Below are positions 34,910-43,409 of a stretch of 64,000 nt of DNA, piece after piece. How positions within the stretch are numbered: position 1 is the first letter of the stretch; each line of letters opens with the position of its first letter. A program made the translations under genes and the position numbers. The stretch is taken from positions 4,402,001-4,466,000 of the forward strand of contig NZ_CP089312.1 of assembly GCF_021545335.1 (NCBI RefSeq), written 5' to 3'. The notes under the pieces were generated by a model. That model made no database searches, was not told where the DNA came from, and was given only the letters and a program-made list of their open reading frames with translations. This DNA is from Streptomyces sp. GQFP (GTDB lineage Bacteria > Actinomycetota > Actinomycetes > Streptomycetales > Streptomycetaceae).

Positions 34910-35671
34910 GTGTCGGAGATATTGCTTGTCCTGCTGGCCGGTGCCGCCGCCGGAGCGCTGAACGCCATCGGCGGTGGAGGTACGTTCGTGGCGCTGCCCG
35001 TTCTCGTCGCGTTCGGCCTCTCACCCGTGACGGCGAACGCGTTGTCGCGGGTCGCCCTCGTACCCGGGGCCGTGGCCAGTGCGTGGGTTTACCGACGTGA
35101 ACTCGCCCCGGTCGGGCCGACATCCACGAAGGCCCTGACAACGGTCAGTGTGGTCGGTGGCGGAGTCGGTGCCGGCCTGTTGCTGGCGCTGCCGGCATCG
35201 TCCTTCGACGCCGCGGCGCCGTGGCTGCTCGCCTTCGCCACGGTGATCCTCGCCTTCGGACGCAACCTCTCCAAGGCGTTGAACAGCGCGCTCGGCCGCT
35301 CGGTCGGCATGAGTTCCCGCACCGTCCTGATCGGCCAGTTCGTCCTCGCCGTGTACGGCGGATACTTCGGCGGTGCCGTAGGCATCATGATGCTGGCCCT
35401 GTGGAGCATCGGCCTCGGCCTCGACGCCGCGGTCAGCAACCCGATGCGGATCGCGCAGCTCGCCGCCATCTATCTCAGCGCGACCGTGCTGTTCCTCATC
35501 GCCTCGGACACGCTGAGCGCTCCACTGCTCCTCACCGGCATGCTCGTCGGCGCGGTGGCCGGCGGCTTCGCCGGCGCCCACCTCGCCCGCCGTCTGCCCG
35601 CCCGGCTGCTGCGGGGCGTCATTCTGACCACCGCCGTGATCATGACCGTTCTGTATTTCCTGCGCGGCTGA
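34910..35671 (+). CDS. TauE/SafE-family permease
   Basis: 253 residues, about eight membrane segments. The N-terminal AGAAAGALNAIGGGGTFVALPVL and the internal FGGAVGIMMLALW repeat are the paired glycine-rich motifs of TauE/SafE anion exporters (sulfite, sulfonate or small organic acids). GTG start at 34910. The substrate cannot be told from sequence; the divergent LysR gene suggests induction by a ligand. Confidence 0.9.
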   Translation: MSEILLVLLAGAAAGALNAIGGGGTFVALPVLVAFGLSPVTANALSRVALVPGAVASAWVYRRELAPVGPTSTKALTTVSVVGGGVGAGLLLALPASSFDAAAPWLLAFATVILAFGRNLSKALNSALGRSVGMSSRTVLIGQFVLAVYGGYFGGAVGIMMLALWSIGLGLDAAVSNPMRIAQLAAIYLSATVLFLIASDTLSAPLLLTGMLVGAVAGGFAGAHLARRLPARLLRGVILTTAVIMTVLYFLRG

Positions 35672-35726
35672 CCACGCGGGCAACCGCGGTGATCAGCCCC
35701 CGTCGTCGGAGCTGAGGCTGACTGAC

Positions 35727-36269
35727 ATGACCGAAAGCGACACCGGAACCACCGCACCGTACACGGATGCTGCGCGCGCGAGACTGGTGATGGCCTACGA
35801 GGCATGCGAGGTGGCCGAACGCGCGCGTGCCGCCGTCCCGATCGGCGAACACGAGCTGCAACCCGACGGCACCACCCGTTCGCCGGGCGCCATGCTGGCC
35901 GACGCCGCCCGAGTGCTCTCGGCCGCGCAGCGGTTCTTCGAAGCCGCGGCCGTGTTCGAGCGCGTGGGCGGCGCCGACTGGCAGCTCATCGGTGATGTCC
36001 TGGAGGTGTCCCCGCACACCGCGCGAGTGCGCTTCGCGATGGCCGAGGCCGGCTTCCGGGAGGGACTGCTCTTCCCAGAAGGGATCGGAGCCGCCGGTGA
36101 GGTGACCCGGTTACGCGTCTGCATGGCCAGGGAACCGCTGGAAACGGCCCTCGACCTCGACGACTGGGTGCTACGCCACGAGGACGGCGACAGCGACCTC
36201 GGCACCACACCGGTCTCCGGCGGCCTGGTCCGGACGGACCGCCGACGACGGATCGAGAAGCACTCCTGA
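35727..36269 (+). CDS. Hypothetical protein with HTH-like segment
   Basis: 180 residues from ATG 35727, 55 bases after the permease. WQLIGDVLEVSPHTARVRFAMAEAGFREGLL looks like a sigma-region-4-type helix-turn-helix; the rest is helical (YEACEVAERARAAVPIG) with an acidic, then basic tail. The same layout is seen in small Streptomyces proteins of unknown role. Confidence 0.65.
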   Translation: MTESDTGTTAPYTDAARARLVMAYEACEVAERARAAVPIGEHELQPDGTTRSPGAMLADAARVLSAAQRFFEAAAVFERVGGADWQLIGDVLEVSPHTARVRFAMAEAGFREGLLFPEGIGAAGEVTRLRVCMAREPLETALDLDDWVLRHEDGDSDLGTTPVSGGLVRTDRRRRIEKHS

Positions 36270-36287
36270 CTCACTGAGAGGAAAGAC

Positions 36288-36827
36288 GTGGACACATCGT
36301 CATCTGACACGGCTCGGCTGCTCCGATTGCTCGCCCTGCGCCCCTTGGCCCTCGCCCTCCTCATCGGCATCACGGGCGAAACACTGCTGACGCTGCTCTT
36401 CGGCCTCACCGGTCTCGGGCTCCTCCTGGTTTCGGTCAAGGCGACAGGCGGGCCGCCCGTCGGACGGGAAGCGGGACAACGTCATGGACCCACGCGGCGG
36501 GAATTACGAGCAGCAGGCACGCCATTTCGCGCCCAGGGCCGTGATGGACGGCGTAGCGCTCACCGAGACGCAGGAGCAACTGGCGCGGGCAGTCCTCGAG
36601 GCTGTACTGCTGGCCGGCCTGCCGCCGTACAACATCGAGGCGGCCGCAGACGGGGAGGAGACGGGCGTGGCCCTGGTTCCGGAGGGCCGCCGCGCGCTGC
36701 GCCTGGTGTGGCAGCAGGACCCGGCGGCCGCTCGCCACCTGCCCGTAGGGCTGTGCGATGCCCAGCAGGCTGCCATGAACCAGGCACTGCGCACGATCTT
36801 GTCCGCCCACCGGTTCTGGATCGCTGA
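36288..36827 (+). CDS. Small membrane protein (3' end uncertain)
   Basis: GTG 36288 follows GAGAGGAAAG. The first 55 residues contain two hydrophobic segments (LALRPLALALLIGITGETLL and LLFGLTGLGLLLVSV). After residue 65 the frame overlaps the next gene in another phase and turns Gly/Arg/Pro-rich, so either the annotated tail is a true overlap or a frameshift has joined an ORF remnant. Function unknown. Confidence 0.45.
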   Translation: MDTSSSDTARLLRLLALRPLALALLIGITGETLLTLLFGLTGLGLLLVSVKATGGPPVGREAGQRHGPTRRELRAAGTPFRAQGRDGRRSAHRDAGATGAGSPRGCTAGRPAAVQHRGGRRRGGDGRGPGSGGPPRAAPGVAAGPGGRSPPARRAVRCPAGCHEPGTAHDLVRPPVLDR

Positions 36828-36891
36828 CGGCCCGCTGGGCGAGGCTCCCCTCGTCCTCGAGCTCACCCGTCACGACGGCGGGCGAGCCTGA
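36484..36891 (+). CDS. Hypothetical protein, 135 residues
   Basis: From ATG 36484: MDPRGGNYEQQARHFAPRAVMDGVALTETQEQLARAVLEAVLLAGLPPYNIE, then alternating strands and helices (GVALVPEGRRALRLVWQQDPAAARHL). The composition is more protein-like than the overlapping frame. Not recognised. Confidence 0.6.
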   Translation: MDPRGGNYEQQARHFAPRAVMDGVALTETQEQLARAVLEAVLLAGLPPYNIEAAADGEETGVALVPEGRRALRLVWQQDPAAARHLPVGLCDAQQAAMNQALRTILSAHRFWIADGPLGEAPLVLELTRHDGGRA

Positions 36892-36974
36892 GCGACTGTG
36901 ATCAGCGCGGTTGTGGCGGGTGGGTGATGATGCCGGCGATCAACAGGACGCGGCCGCTGCTGGGGAGCAGGTGG

Positions 36975-38567
36975 CTATTGCGCAGCGAACCCGGTGCAGG
37001 TGATGAAGCGCTGTGAGCCGTCGCCGACGGACCAGACCACGGTGTATGTGCCCGGTGGGTAGTCAGCGACGGCTCCTGGGAAGTCTCCGGGCCAGGCCGC
37101 GGTGGCCGGATTGTCGGAGTACACGGTTGTTCGTGCCAGGCGTGAGGTGCCGTCGGGCATGTAGATGCGGGCCAGGACGGGCATCTCGGTCTGTACGGGT
37201 TCGATGTTGCCGTACTTGTTGCGCAGGGTCAGTTCCACTGCGTCTCCGGCCCGGACGTCGCCGGGGGCGAAGTACTGCCAGGCCCCGTCGACTTCTGCTT
37301 CTTTCCGGGGCGCGCAGTCCAACTGGTCCGGCAGGTAAGTGAACGGCGGGGGCTGCAACGGTGAGGGGGACGTCGGCGACGGCGTGCGGGTTTCTGCGGA
37401 AACGGCCGAGGGCGTAGCGGGGGAGGGCGTCGGCGACGCGGAGTCCCCCTCGCCGTTGCGGGCCGACTCCGCCGCGGGCGGGGCGCTGACGGCCCTTGTT
37501 GGGCTGCTGGACGTCGCCGTTTCCCGGCCCTGCGGGGGTGTGGACGCTGATGATGCGGCGATTGCTCCGCCGACGCCGCCCGCAACGGCCGCGACGGCAA
37601 CGACCACGGCCAGTACCTTTACGCGGCGGTTCCGGGCAGCGGTGGGCCAGGCGGCGCCGTCCTCGGGCGGCAGGTCCCAGTGGGCGCTCACCAGATCGGA
37701 CACCAGGGTCGCCTGCTCCCGATCGCGCGGAGTGGCGGCCGTGGCCTGCGCGGCGAGCAGCGCTGTACAGGCGTCGCGGAGTTCGGCGGCGGTCGGCCGG
37801 GCGTCGGGTTCCTTGGCGAGTGCCTGCACAACCAGCGGCCGCAGTGCCTCGGGTGTGCCCCTCAGGTCCGGCTCGGCGGAGAGAACGCGGAAGGCCACGG
37901 CATCGGGGGCGCCGGTGCCGAAGGGGAGGCGGCCGGTGGCGGCGTAGGCGATCAAGGCGCCCCAGGCGAATATGTCCCCTGCGGGGCCCACTTCACCTGT
38001 GCGGTAGTGCTCCGGACTGATCCAGCCGGAGGTGCCGGTCATCACCCCGGTGCGGGTCACCGAGGTGCCGTCGAGGAGGTGGGCGATGCCGAAGTCCAGC
38101 AGCCGGGGGCCGGCCGGGGCGAGGATGACGTTCTGGGGTTTCACATCCCGGTGGATGATGCCCGCCTCGTGCACCACGGCGAGCGCGGCCGCGGTTCCGG
38201 CGGCCAGCGCGTACAGGTGGGCACCGTCCAGGGCGCCGTTCGCGGCGAGATGCTGGTCGAGGGTGGGGCCGGGCACGAACGGAGTGGCCAACCACGGAAC
38301 GGGGCCGTCGGTGTCGGCATCATGCACAGGCACAAGACAGGGGCCCGCCACCCGCTGGGAGAGTCGCGCCTCCCGGCGGAAACGGGCCCGGAACTCCTCA
38401 TCTGCCGCCTGCGCGGGGTGGACGACCTTGACCGCTACCTGCAGCCCGGAGGAACCGAGCGCGGCATACACGGAGCCCATGCCGCCCGTCCCGAGCCGCC
38501 CGATGACGCGGTAGGGGCCTATACGGCGAGGATCGCCAGGGTGCACCGGCTGGACACGGCTGGACAC
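36975..38567 (-). CDS. Membrane Ser/Thr protein kinase
   Basis: 530 residues. PknB-like kinase domain: IGRLGTGGMGSVY (glycine loop), VAVKVV (Lys), IIHRDVKPQNV (catalytic loop), LLDFGIAH (DFG), GWISPEHY. Then a juxtamembrane region, one membrane segment (VKVLAVVVAVAAVAGGVGGAIAAS, about 318-341), a Ser/Pro/Thr-rich linker and an extracytoplasmic beta domain (YLPDQLDCAP ... YTVVWSVGDGSQRFITCTGF). The external domain has two cysteines that could form a disulfide. Divergent from the soluble kinase. Confidence 0.93.
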   Translation of the reverse strand: MSSRVQPVHPGDPRRIGPYRVIGRLGTGGMGSVYAALGSSGLQVAVKVVHPAQAADEEFRARFRREARLSQRVAGPCLVPVHDADTDGPVPWLATPFVPGPTLDQHLAANGALDGAHLYALAAGTAAALAVVHEAGIIHRDVKPQNVILAPAGPRLLDFGIAHLLDGTSVTRTGVMTGTSGWISPEHYRTGEVGPAGDIFAWGALIAYAATGRLPFGTGAPDAVAFRVLSAEPDLRGTPEALRPLVVQALAKEPDARPTAAELRDACTALLAAQATAATPRDREQATLVSDLVSAHWDLPPEDGAAWPTAARNRRVKVLAVVVAVAAVAGGVGGAIAASSASTPPQGRETATSSSPTRAVSAPPAAESARNGEGDSASPTPSPATPSAVSAETRTPSPTSPSPLQPPPFTYLPDQLDCAPRKEAEVDGAWQYFAPGDVRAGDAVELTLRNKYGNIEPVQTEMPVLARIYMPDGTSRLARTTVYSDNPATAAWPGDFPGAVADYPPGTYTVVWSVGDGSQRFITCTGFAAQ

Positions 38568-38896
38568 AAAGGCTCCTCAAACATGATCAGCGGCGCGTAT
38601 CGGCCGAGCGGGCGCTGCATGCTATCGAGCGATCCCACCCGCACGTCTCGCATGCCGCTGCACCACGCGCTCACCGCGCCGCCTGGCATCCCGGAGCACC
38701 CTTCCCGGCCCCGGCAGGCAAGCGCGGCACCGAACTCCTCTACCGCGTCGGCGACGTCAAACGGCGGGCACGCAACCGGCCCCGCGGCGCCCGTCGGCAC
38801 CACCGACCTCTCGCGCCCTGGACGGACACCGGATTGTCAGTGGAGCCTGAGACGATGGAAGCGGGCAAAACCGCCTTACAGGGACAGCAGTTGACG

Positions 38897-40384
38897 ATGG
38901 AGACAACGCGCACCATGAAACTGGCACTGAACAAGGAGTGGGTCCTTGGCGCCCGCATCGGGGGCGGCGGCTTCGGCGCCGTGTTCGAGGCGGCGAACGC
39001 CGCGGGCGAGCAGGCGGCAGTGAAGCTCGTACGCAAGGAGCCGGGCAGCGACCGCGAAATGCTGTTCACCGACCTGGATGGTGTCCGCAACGTCGTGCCG
39101 ATCATCGACAGCGGCGGGCACGAAGACCAGTGGGCGCTGGTGATGCCCCGCGCGGACAAGTCCCTGCGCGACCATCTCCAGGAGCACAGACCCCTGTCCC
39201 TGAGCGAGGCCGTCTCCGTACTGTCCGACGTCGCCGAGACGCTGACCGACCTCAACGACCGGGGAGTTGTCCACCGCGACCTGAAGCCAGAGAACATCCT
39301 GCTGCTGGGAGGCCGCTGGTGCCTCGCCGACTTCGGCATCGCCCGTTATGCCGAGGCCACCACCGCACAGCAGACCTTCAAGTTCACCGGCACCTTCGCG
39401 TACATGGCGCCCGAGCGCTGGAAGGGCGACCGAGCCACGAGCGCAAGCGACATCTACGCCCTGGGCGTCCTTGCGCACGAGCTGCTGGAGGGCACCCCGC
39501 CCTTCAGCGGACCGCACGAGCACGACTTCTACGAGCAGCACCTGCACGGAACCCCGCCGCCCCTCACCACTGCTCCTCCCCTTCTGGCAGCGCTGATCGC
39601 CGAGTGCCTCTTCCGCGCCATGGAGGGCCGCCCCACGGCCGGCAACGTGTTGGAGAGGCTGCGCCGCCTTCCCGCCTCCTCCCTGTCGGGTGGGCCCGCT
39701 GCCCTGGCCGAAGCCAACCGGGCCGAGGCCGCGCGACGCGCCGAAGCCGACCGCCAGGCGTCAGCGGAAGTCACGGAAGCCGAACGCCGACGAGACCTGC
39801 TGGAAGCCGCCCGCACGTCGCTCCGCTTCATCTCCGACCAGCTCCTGACGACGATCACGAACATCGCGTCCTCGGCGGACGTCCGTAAGGGGAAAGAGGG
39901 AGGCTGGACCGTCCGGCTCTCCGATGCTCAGTTGGCCTTCACCAGCCCGAAGGAAGTCGACCCCAGCGACTGGGACACGGATTCGCGGGCGCCCTTCGAC
40001 GTGATCGCCTACGCGGCGCTGCAACTGAAGATCCCTCAGAACCGACAGGGCTACGAGGGCCGCAGCCACTCCCTCTGGTATGCCGACGCTCAGACAGCCC
40101 AGCAGTACCAGTGGTTCGAGACCGCCTTCATGGCAAGCCCGCTGCGCGGCGTGTCATCCCTGATAGACCCCTTCGCGCTCAACCCACATCACGAGGCTCG
40201 TGCGGCGGTCAGCCCCGGCATGGCCATGGACCAGGTGGCCTGGCCCTTCAATCCGCTCACGGTCGGGGACCTGGACGAGTTCATCGACAGGTGGACCGGC
40301 TGGTTCGCCGAAGCCGCCACTGGGCAGCTTGGCCACCCGAGCCGAATGCCCGAGCGCGATCCACAAGGGACCTGGAGGAAGTAA
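38897..40384 (+). CDS. Soluble Ser/Thr protein kinase
   Basis: About 495 residues; start METTRTMKLALN at 38897 is likely (TTG 38834 is the longest option). Kinase motifs are complete: RIGGGGFGAVFE, AAVKLV, VVHRDLKPENILLL, LADFGIAR, AYMAPERW. After the kinase comes a long alanine/arginine coiled coil (EANRAEAARRAEADRQASAEVTEAERRR) and an unknown C-terminal domain of about 190 residues. No membrane segment. The next gene encodes a protein with an RX4H motif, so this kinase may control it. Confidence 0.88.
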   Translation: METTRTMKLALNKEWVLGARIGGGGFGAVFEAANAAGEQAAVKLVRKEPGSDREMLFTDLDGVRNVVPIIDSGGHEDQWALVMPRADKSLRDHLQEHRPLSLSEAVSVLSDVAETLTDLNDRGVVHRDLKPENILLLGGRWCLADFGIARYAEATTAQQTFKFTGTFAYMAPERWKGDRATSASDIYALGVLAHELLEGTPPFSGPHEHDFYEQHLHGTPPPLTTAPPLLAALIAECLFRAMEGRPTAGNVLERLRRLPASSLSGGPAALAEANRAEAARRAEADRQASAEVTEAERRRDLLEAARTSLRFISDQLLTTITNIASSADVRKGKEGGWTVRLSDAQLAFTSPKEVDPSDWDTDSRAPFDVIAYAALQLKIPQNRQGYEGRSHSLWYADAQTAQQYQWFETAFMASPLRGVSSLIDPFALNPHHEARAAVSPGMAMDQVAWPFNPLTVGDLDEFIDRWTGWFAEAATGQLGHPSRMPERDPQGTWRK

Positions 40385-40498
40385 CGGCATAGGGGCGGCG
40401 CGACAATGGCCGCCCCTCATGGGCAAGCAGCCGCCCCCACGCCGGGAATCTGCTTAATCCTGCGACAGATGGGGGCGGTTCAGGCAGCATCGGGCGTC

Positions 40499-42211
40499 AT
40501 GGTGGCAGTACAAGAGACGGCTCTGGAGATCCTGGACCGCGCAAGCACCCCGTTCACCTCTTACCAGGCGATGGTCACGGTGCTGGCGGCCGCGGTCGAC
40601 GACGACGGCCGCACCGAGACGGAGACAGGCCACTTGCACGCGCTGTGCGCGGCGATGCTCTTCTTCCGCCAGCCGGACGGCACGTTCCTGGGCACCTACC
40701 AGGGACCCGGGCCCGACCCCTGGCCTCGCCAGGCGGACCAGCTCCCGACCGAGGTCCACGGCCTCTGGTCCGTCTACGCTGACGCGGCCGCCCACCCGAT
40801 GGTGCGCGCCCGACTGCACCACCTGCTGTGGAGCATCAGGCACGGCGAGCGCCCCTTCCGGCATCTGCAGGCGGCCATCAGTGGCTACCGGCAGGCCGTC
40901 CCCGCCCTGCTCGCCGCCGACGGGCCTCTCGCCGTCACCGACCGGTGGCAGGCCGTCGAAGCGCTGCGCGACGCCCACAGCCTGGCAACGGCGACCAACC
41001 AGCCGCAGCTTGCGGACATCGTCACCGAGATGGTCCAGCTCGCCGACACAGCGCTCGGCTGGTCCGAGCCCGCACCCGGCGTCGTCCACGCCATGACCGG
41101 ACGGCTGCTGACAGACAGGAGGAATCACACGCTGCTGCGCCCCCTACTCGAACGCGCCGCCGACCGCTACCGCCACGATCCGCACACCCACATCCATTTC
41201 CTCGAGGACCTGCGCCGCACTGAGCCCGACGCGGCCACCCAGAGCCTGATCGATGAGAGGATCACCGCCGCCTACGCCAGCCACGCCGCCCAGTTCGACG
41301 GCCTCGCCAAGCTCATGTGGCTTGAGAAGGCTGCCGCCTTCGCCCGTGACCACGGCTTGACCGACGCCCTGGACCAGATCCGCCGCGCCCAGCAAAGACT
41401 CACCCCCGTAGACCTGGAGCTGACCCGCGCCGTGACGCCATTCCAGTTGCCGACGCACTTCATCGACGCAGCGCGAGCCGTCATCGACGCCGCCACCGAC
41501 CTCGACCAGGCGCTGCGGACCATCGCCACCGCCACCCCCGTCCTCGCCGATCCGATCGATGCCGAGCAGCACGGGCTGATCCGCCTCCCGTCAGCGCACC
41601 TGAACCTGAACGGGCCGGTGGTGACCATGGTCTCGGACACGGACACCCCCGTCGGGCAGAGCCCCACCGACACCCGCATCCTCTCCCTGGACCTCCACGG
41701 ACTCCTCGTCGAAGCCCAGTTCGACCAGGTCAACGAGCGCTTCACCCCCACCACCGACCACCTGCACACCCTGCTCACTCACCCCCCGATCGCCCCGGCC
41801 ACCCGCACGCGGGGACTGGCCCGCGCCCTGCAAGCCTTCTGGGACCGCGACGATGACGTCGCCATCGCCCTGGTCCTGCCACGCATCGAAGGCATGCTGC
41901 GCCGCCGCCTCCACGCCGCCGACGTCGCCGTCATTCAGCACGCCCAAGGCGACCGCCCCGGCCAGGTCAGCCAACTCGGCTCCCTCATCACGGACATGGA
42001 GAAAGCCGGCTACCCCGAGCCCTGGCCGGCGGTCTTCCGCACGCTGCTCGGAGGACCAGGCGACGGCATGAACCTGCGCAACACCGTCCTCCACGACCTG
42101 GTCGACACCCCGCCTCGCCACCGCATCGCCCTGGCCCTGCAGGCCGCGCTCACCGTGCTGTTCCTGCCAATCGCCGACCCGGCCAACCCGGTCGACGCGC
42201 CGCCAAAGTGA
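40499..42211 (+). CDS. DUF4209-like protein with HEPN-type RX4H motif
   Basis: 570 residues from ATG 40499 (570 codons plus stop; a longer frame begins at 40406). Mostly helical. Near the C-terminus, GPGDGMNLRNTVLHDLVDTP contains R-N-T-V-L-H, the RX4H motif of HEPN ribonucleases, and the context resembles the end of DUF4209 proteins. Preceded by IALVLPRIEGMLRRRLHAADV. I infer an RNase-like effector; the N-terminal 400 residues are unrecognised. It follows the soluble kinase in the same direction, about 114 bases downstream. Confidence 0.7.
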   Translation: MVAVQETALEILDRASTPFTSYQAMVTVLAAAVDDDGRTETETGHLHALCAAMLFFRQPDGTFLGTYQGPGPDPWPRQADQLPTEVHGLWSVYADAAAHPMVRARLHHLLWSIRHGERPFRHLQAAISGYRQAVPALLAADGPLAVTDRWQAVEALRDAHSLATATNQPQLADIVTEMVQLADTALGWSEPAPGVVHAMTGRLLTDRRNHTLLRPLLERAADRYRHDPHTHIHFLEDLRRTEPDAATQSLIDERITAAYASHAAQFDGLAKLMWLEKAAAFARDHGLTDALDQIRRAQQRLTPVDLELTRAVTPFQLPTHFIDAARAVIDAATDLDQALRTIATATPVLADPIDAEQHGLIRLPSAHLNLNGPVVTMVSDTDTPVGQSPTDTRILSLDLHGLLVEAQFDQVNERFTPTTDHLHTLLTHPPIAPATRTRGLARALQAFWDRDDDVAIALVLPRIEGMLRRRLHAADVAVIQHAQGDRPGQVSQLGSLITDMEKAGYPEPWPAVFRTLLGGPGDGMNLRNTVLHDLVDTPPRHRIALALQAALTVLFLPIADPANPVDAPPK

Positions 42212-42362
42212 GCTCAGCGTGGGGCGAAGGAGGCGACAGATAGGTGCCGTCCTCGCTCACACGGACATGGTCGGCAAGCTGGGCGAGGACCTGTTCGGGA
42301 CGGAGGCCGACCCGGGCCGCGATGGCACGCAGGCGCCAGCTTGTGTCCGCAGGCAGCCAGAC
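42205..42362 (-). pseudogene. Gene fragment beside att copy 3
   Basis: The minus strand reads VWLPADTSWRLRAIAARVGL, then RPEQVLAQLADHVRVSEDGTYLS, with strong codon bias but no start. Stops in frame lie just upstream. It looks like the end of a protein cut off by rearrangement at the island boundary. Confidence 0.4.
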
Positions 42363-42499
42363 CTACGCCCGTGGTTAGTCCTTCGCGTCCCAGCACTCCT
42401 TCGCCCACACGGCGTGCCGGTCCAGGGTTCCCTTGCCGCCGCGCGTCCCGCTCCTGCGCCCACGTCGCTCCCTGGGCATCCTGGGCGGGACGGGACCCC

Positions 42500-42815
42500 T
42501 CCGCCTGGTTGTCGAGTACCTACAAGCCATCCGCCAGCACTGAGCCCAGAAGAATGACTCCCGATGGCCACCCCAGCACAATTGCTGCACGCATGGCCGC
42601 ACATTGGCCGCACTTGATCCTTGACAGCCCATCAGCTAACGCCGTCTTCACCACAAAAGCCCAGCTCAGGGACCATACCCTTGGACATCACTACAGAAGC
42701 TGCACCTTAGACCTACGCATTACGATGCGTAGACCGCACGTGTCCGATTAGCCCGGATTCCAAGGTCAACGGAAACAAGAAACCCCAGGCCAGAAGCCTG
42801 ACCTGGGGTTCACCA
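42500..42815. repeat. Left flank of attachment region, copy 3
   Basis: Diverged copy of 140-457: a plus-strand gene tail (VVEYLQAIRQH, TGA), GGCCGCACATTGGCCGCAC, the anticodon-arm look-alike (42710-42732) and an imperfect terminator hairpin (42781-42810). No complete gene from 42212 to 43409. Confidence 0.7.
42710..42732 (-). repeat. tRNA-Thr anticodon-arm look-alike (copy 3)
   Basis: Same 16 tRNA-identical bases (GACCTACGCATTACGA) and same inverted repeat as at 352-374. Conservation in a diverged context suggests that it matters to the element. Confidence 0.6.
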
Positions 42816-42862
42816 TGGAGCCGCCTTCGGGATTCGAACCCGAGACCTACGCATTACGAGAC
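42816..42862 (-). pseudogene. tRNA-Thr(CGU) 3' half, attachment site copy 3
   Basis: Same tRNA 3' half as copy 1, with encoded CCA (TGG on the plus strand at 42816-42818). The sequence before the anticodon loop is not a tRNA 5' half. The right flank (42863-43060) is homologous to that of copy 2. As all three copies lack the 5' half, the intact gene should lie further right. Confidence 0.85.
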
Positions 42863-43409
42863 CACGGGGGTTCGTGACGGCTGGTTCCGGCTCGTGCCAC
42901 CCAGTGCTGTTCTGCCTGATCAGAGCACGTACGGACAGTTCTACGGTGACGCCCTGTGTTACCTCGTCCAAAGGCGTCCGGCCGCACACCGGCCGCACAC
43001 GGCCACACCTATGGTGTGCACTGGCCGCCAGAACGGCGTTGTCACGCTCCTAACAGGATAGTCCCGACGGTGCACCTTCACCGCAAGAACCGCGCCCTGA
43101 CGGCATCGCTGGTCTCCGCAGTGGCCAAGCTTGCCTTCCGCTGCCGTCGGCAACGGGTGCGCTGTGCGGGCGAAGCCGCCCGCTTCAGGCTCGGCCAGCC
43201 AGCGGACGCTTGAGTTTCGCGCATCTACAAGGCAGATCAGGGCAACGATGTTGGCGATTGCCCTGACTGCCCCGATGGAGTGGTGACCGTGAGGGTCGGC
43301 GAGCGCCCCGACCATCGGACCGCCGACAGCCATGCCCCGTACGCGACGCCCTACGGACGGCACTGGCCCGGCACGGCCACTACCGGCATGACGAGGAGTA
43401 CGCCCGCCT
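42863..43409. repeat. Right flank of att copy 3
   Basis: 42865-43060 is the homologue of the flank right of copy 2, including GGCCGCAC boxes (GGCCGCACACCGGCCGCACA). From 43060 to 43409 I see no supported gene or RNA. Confidence 0.6.
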
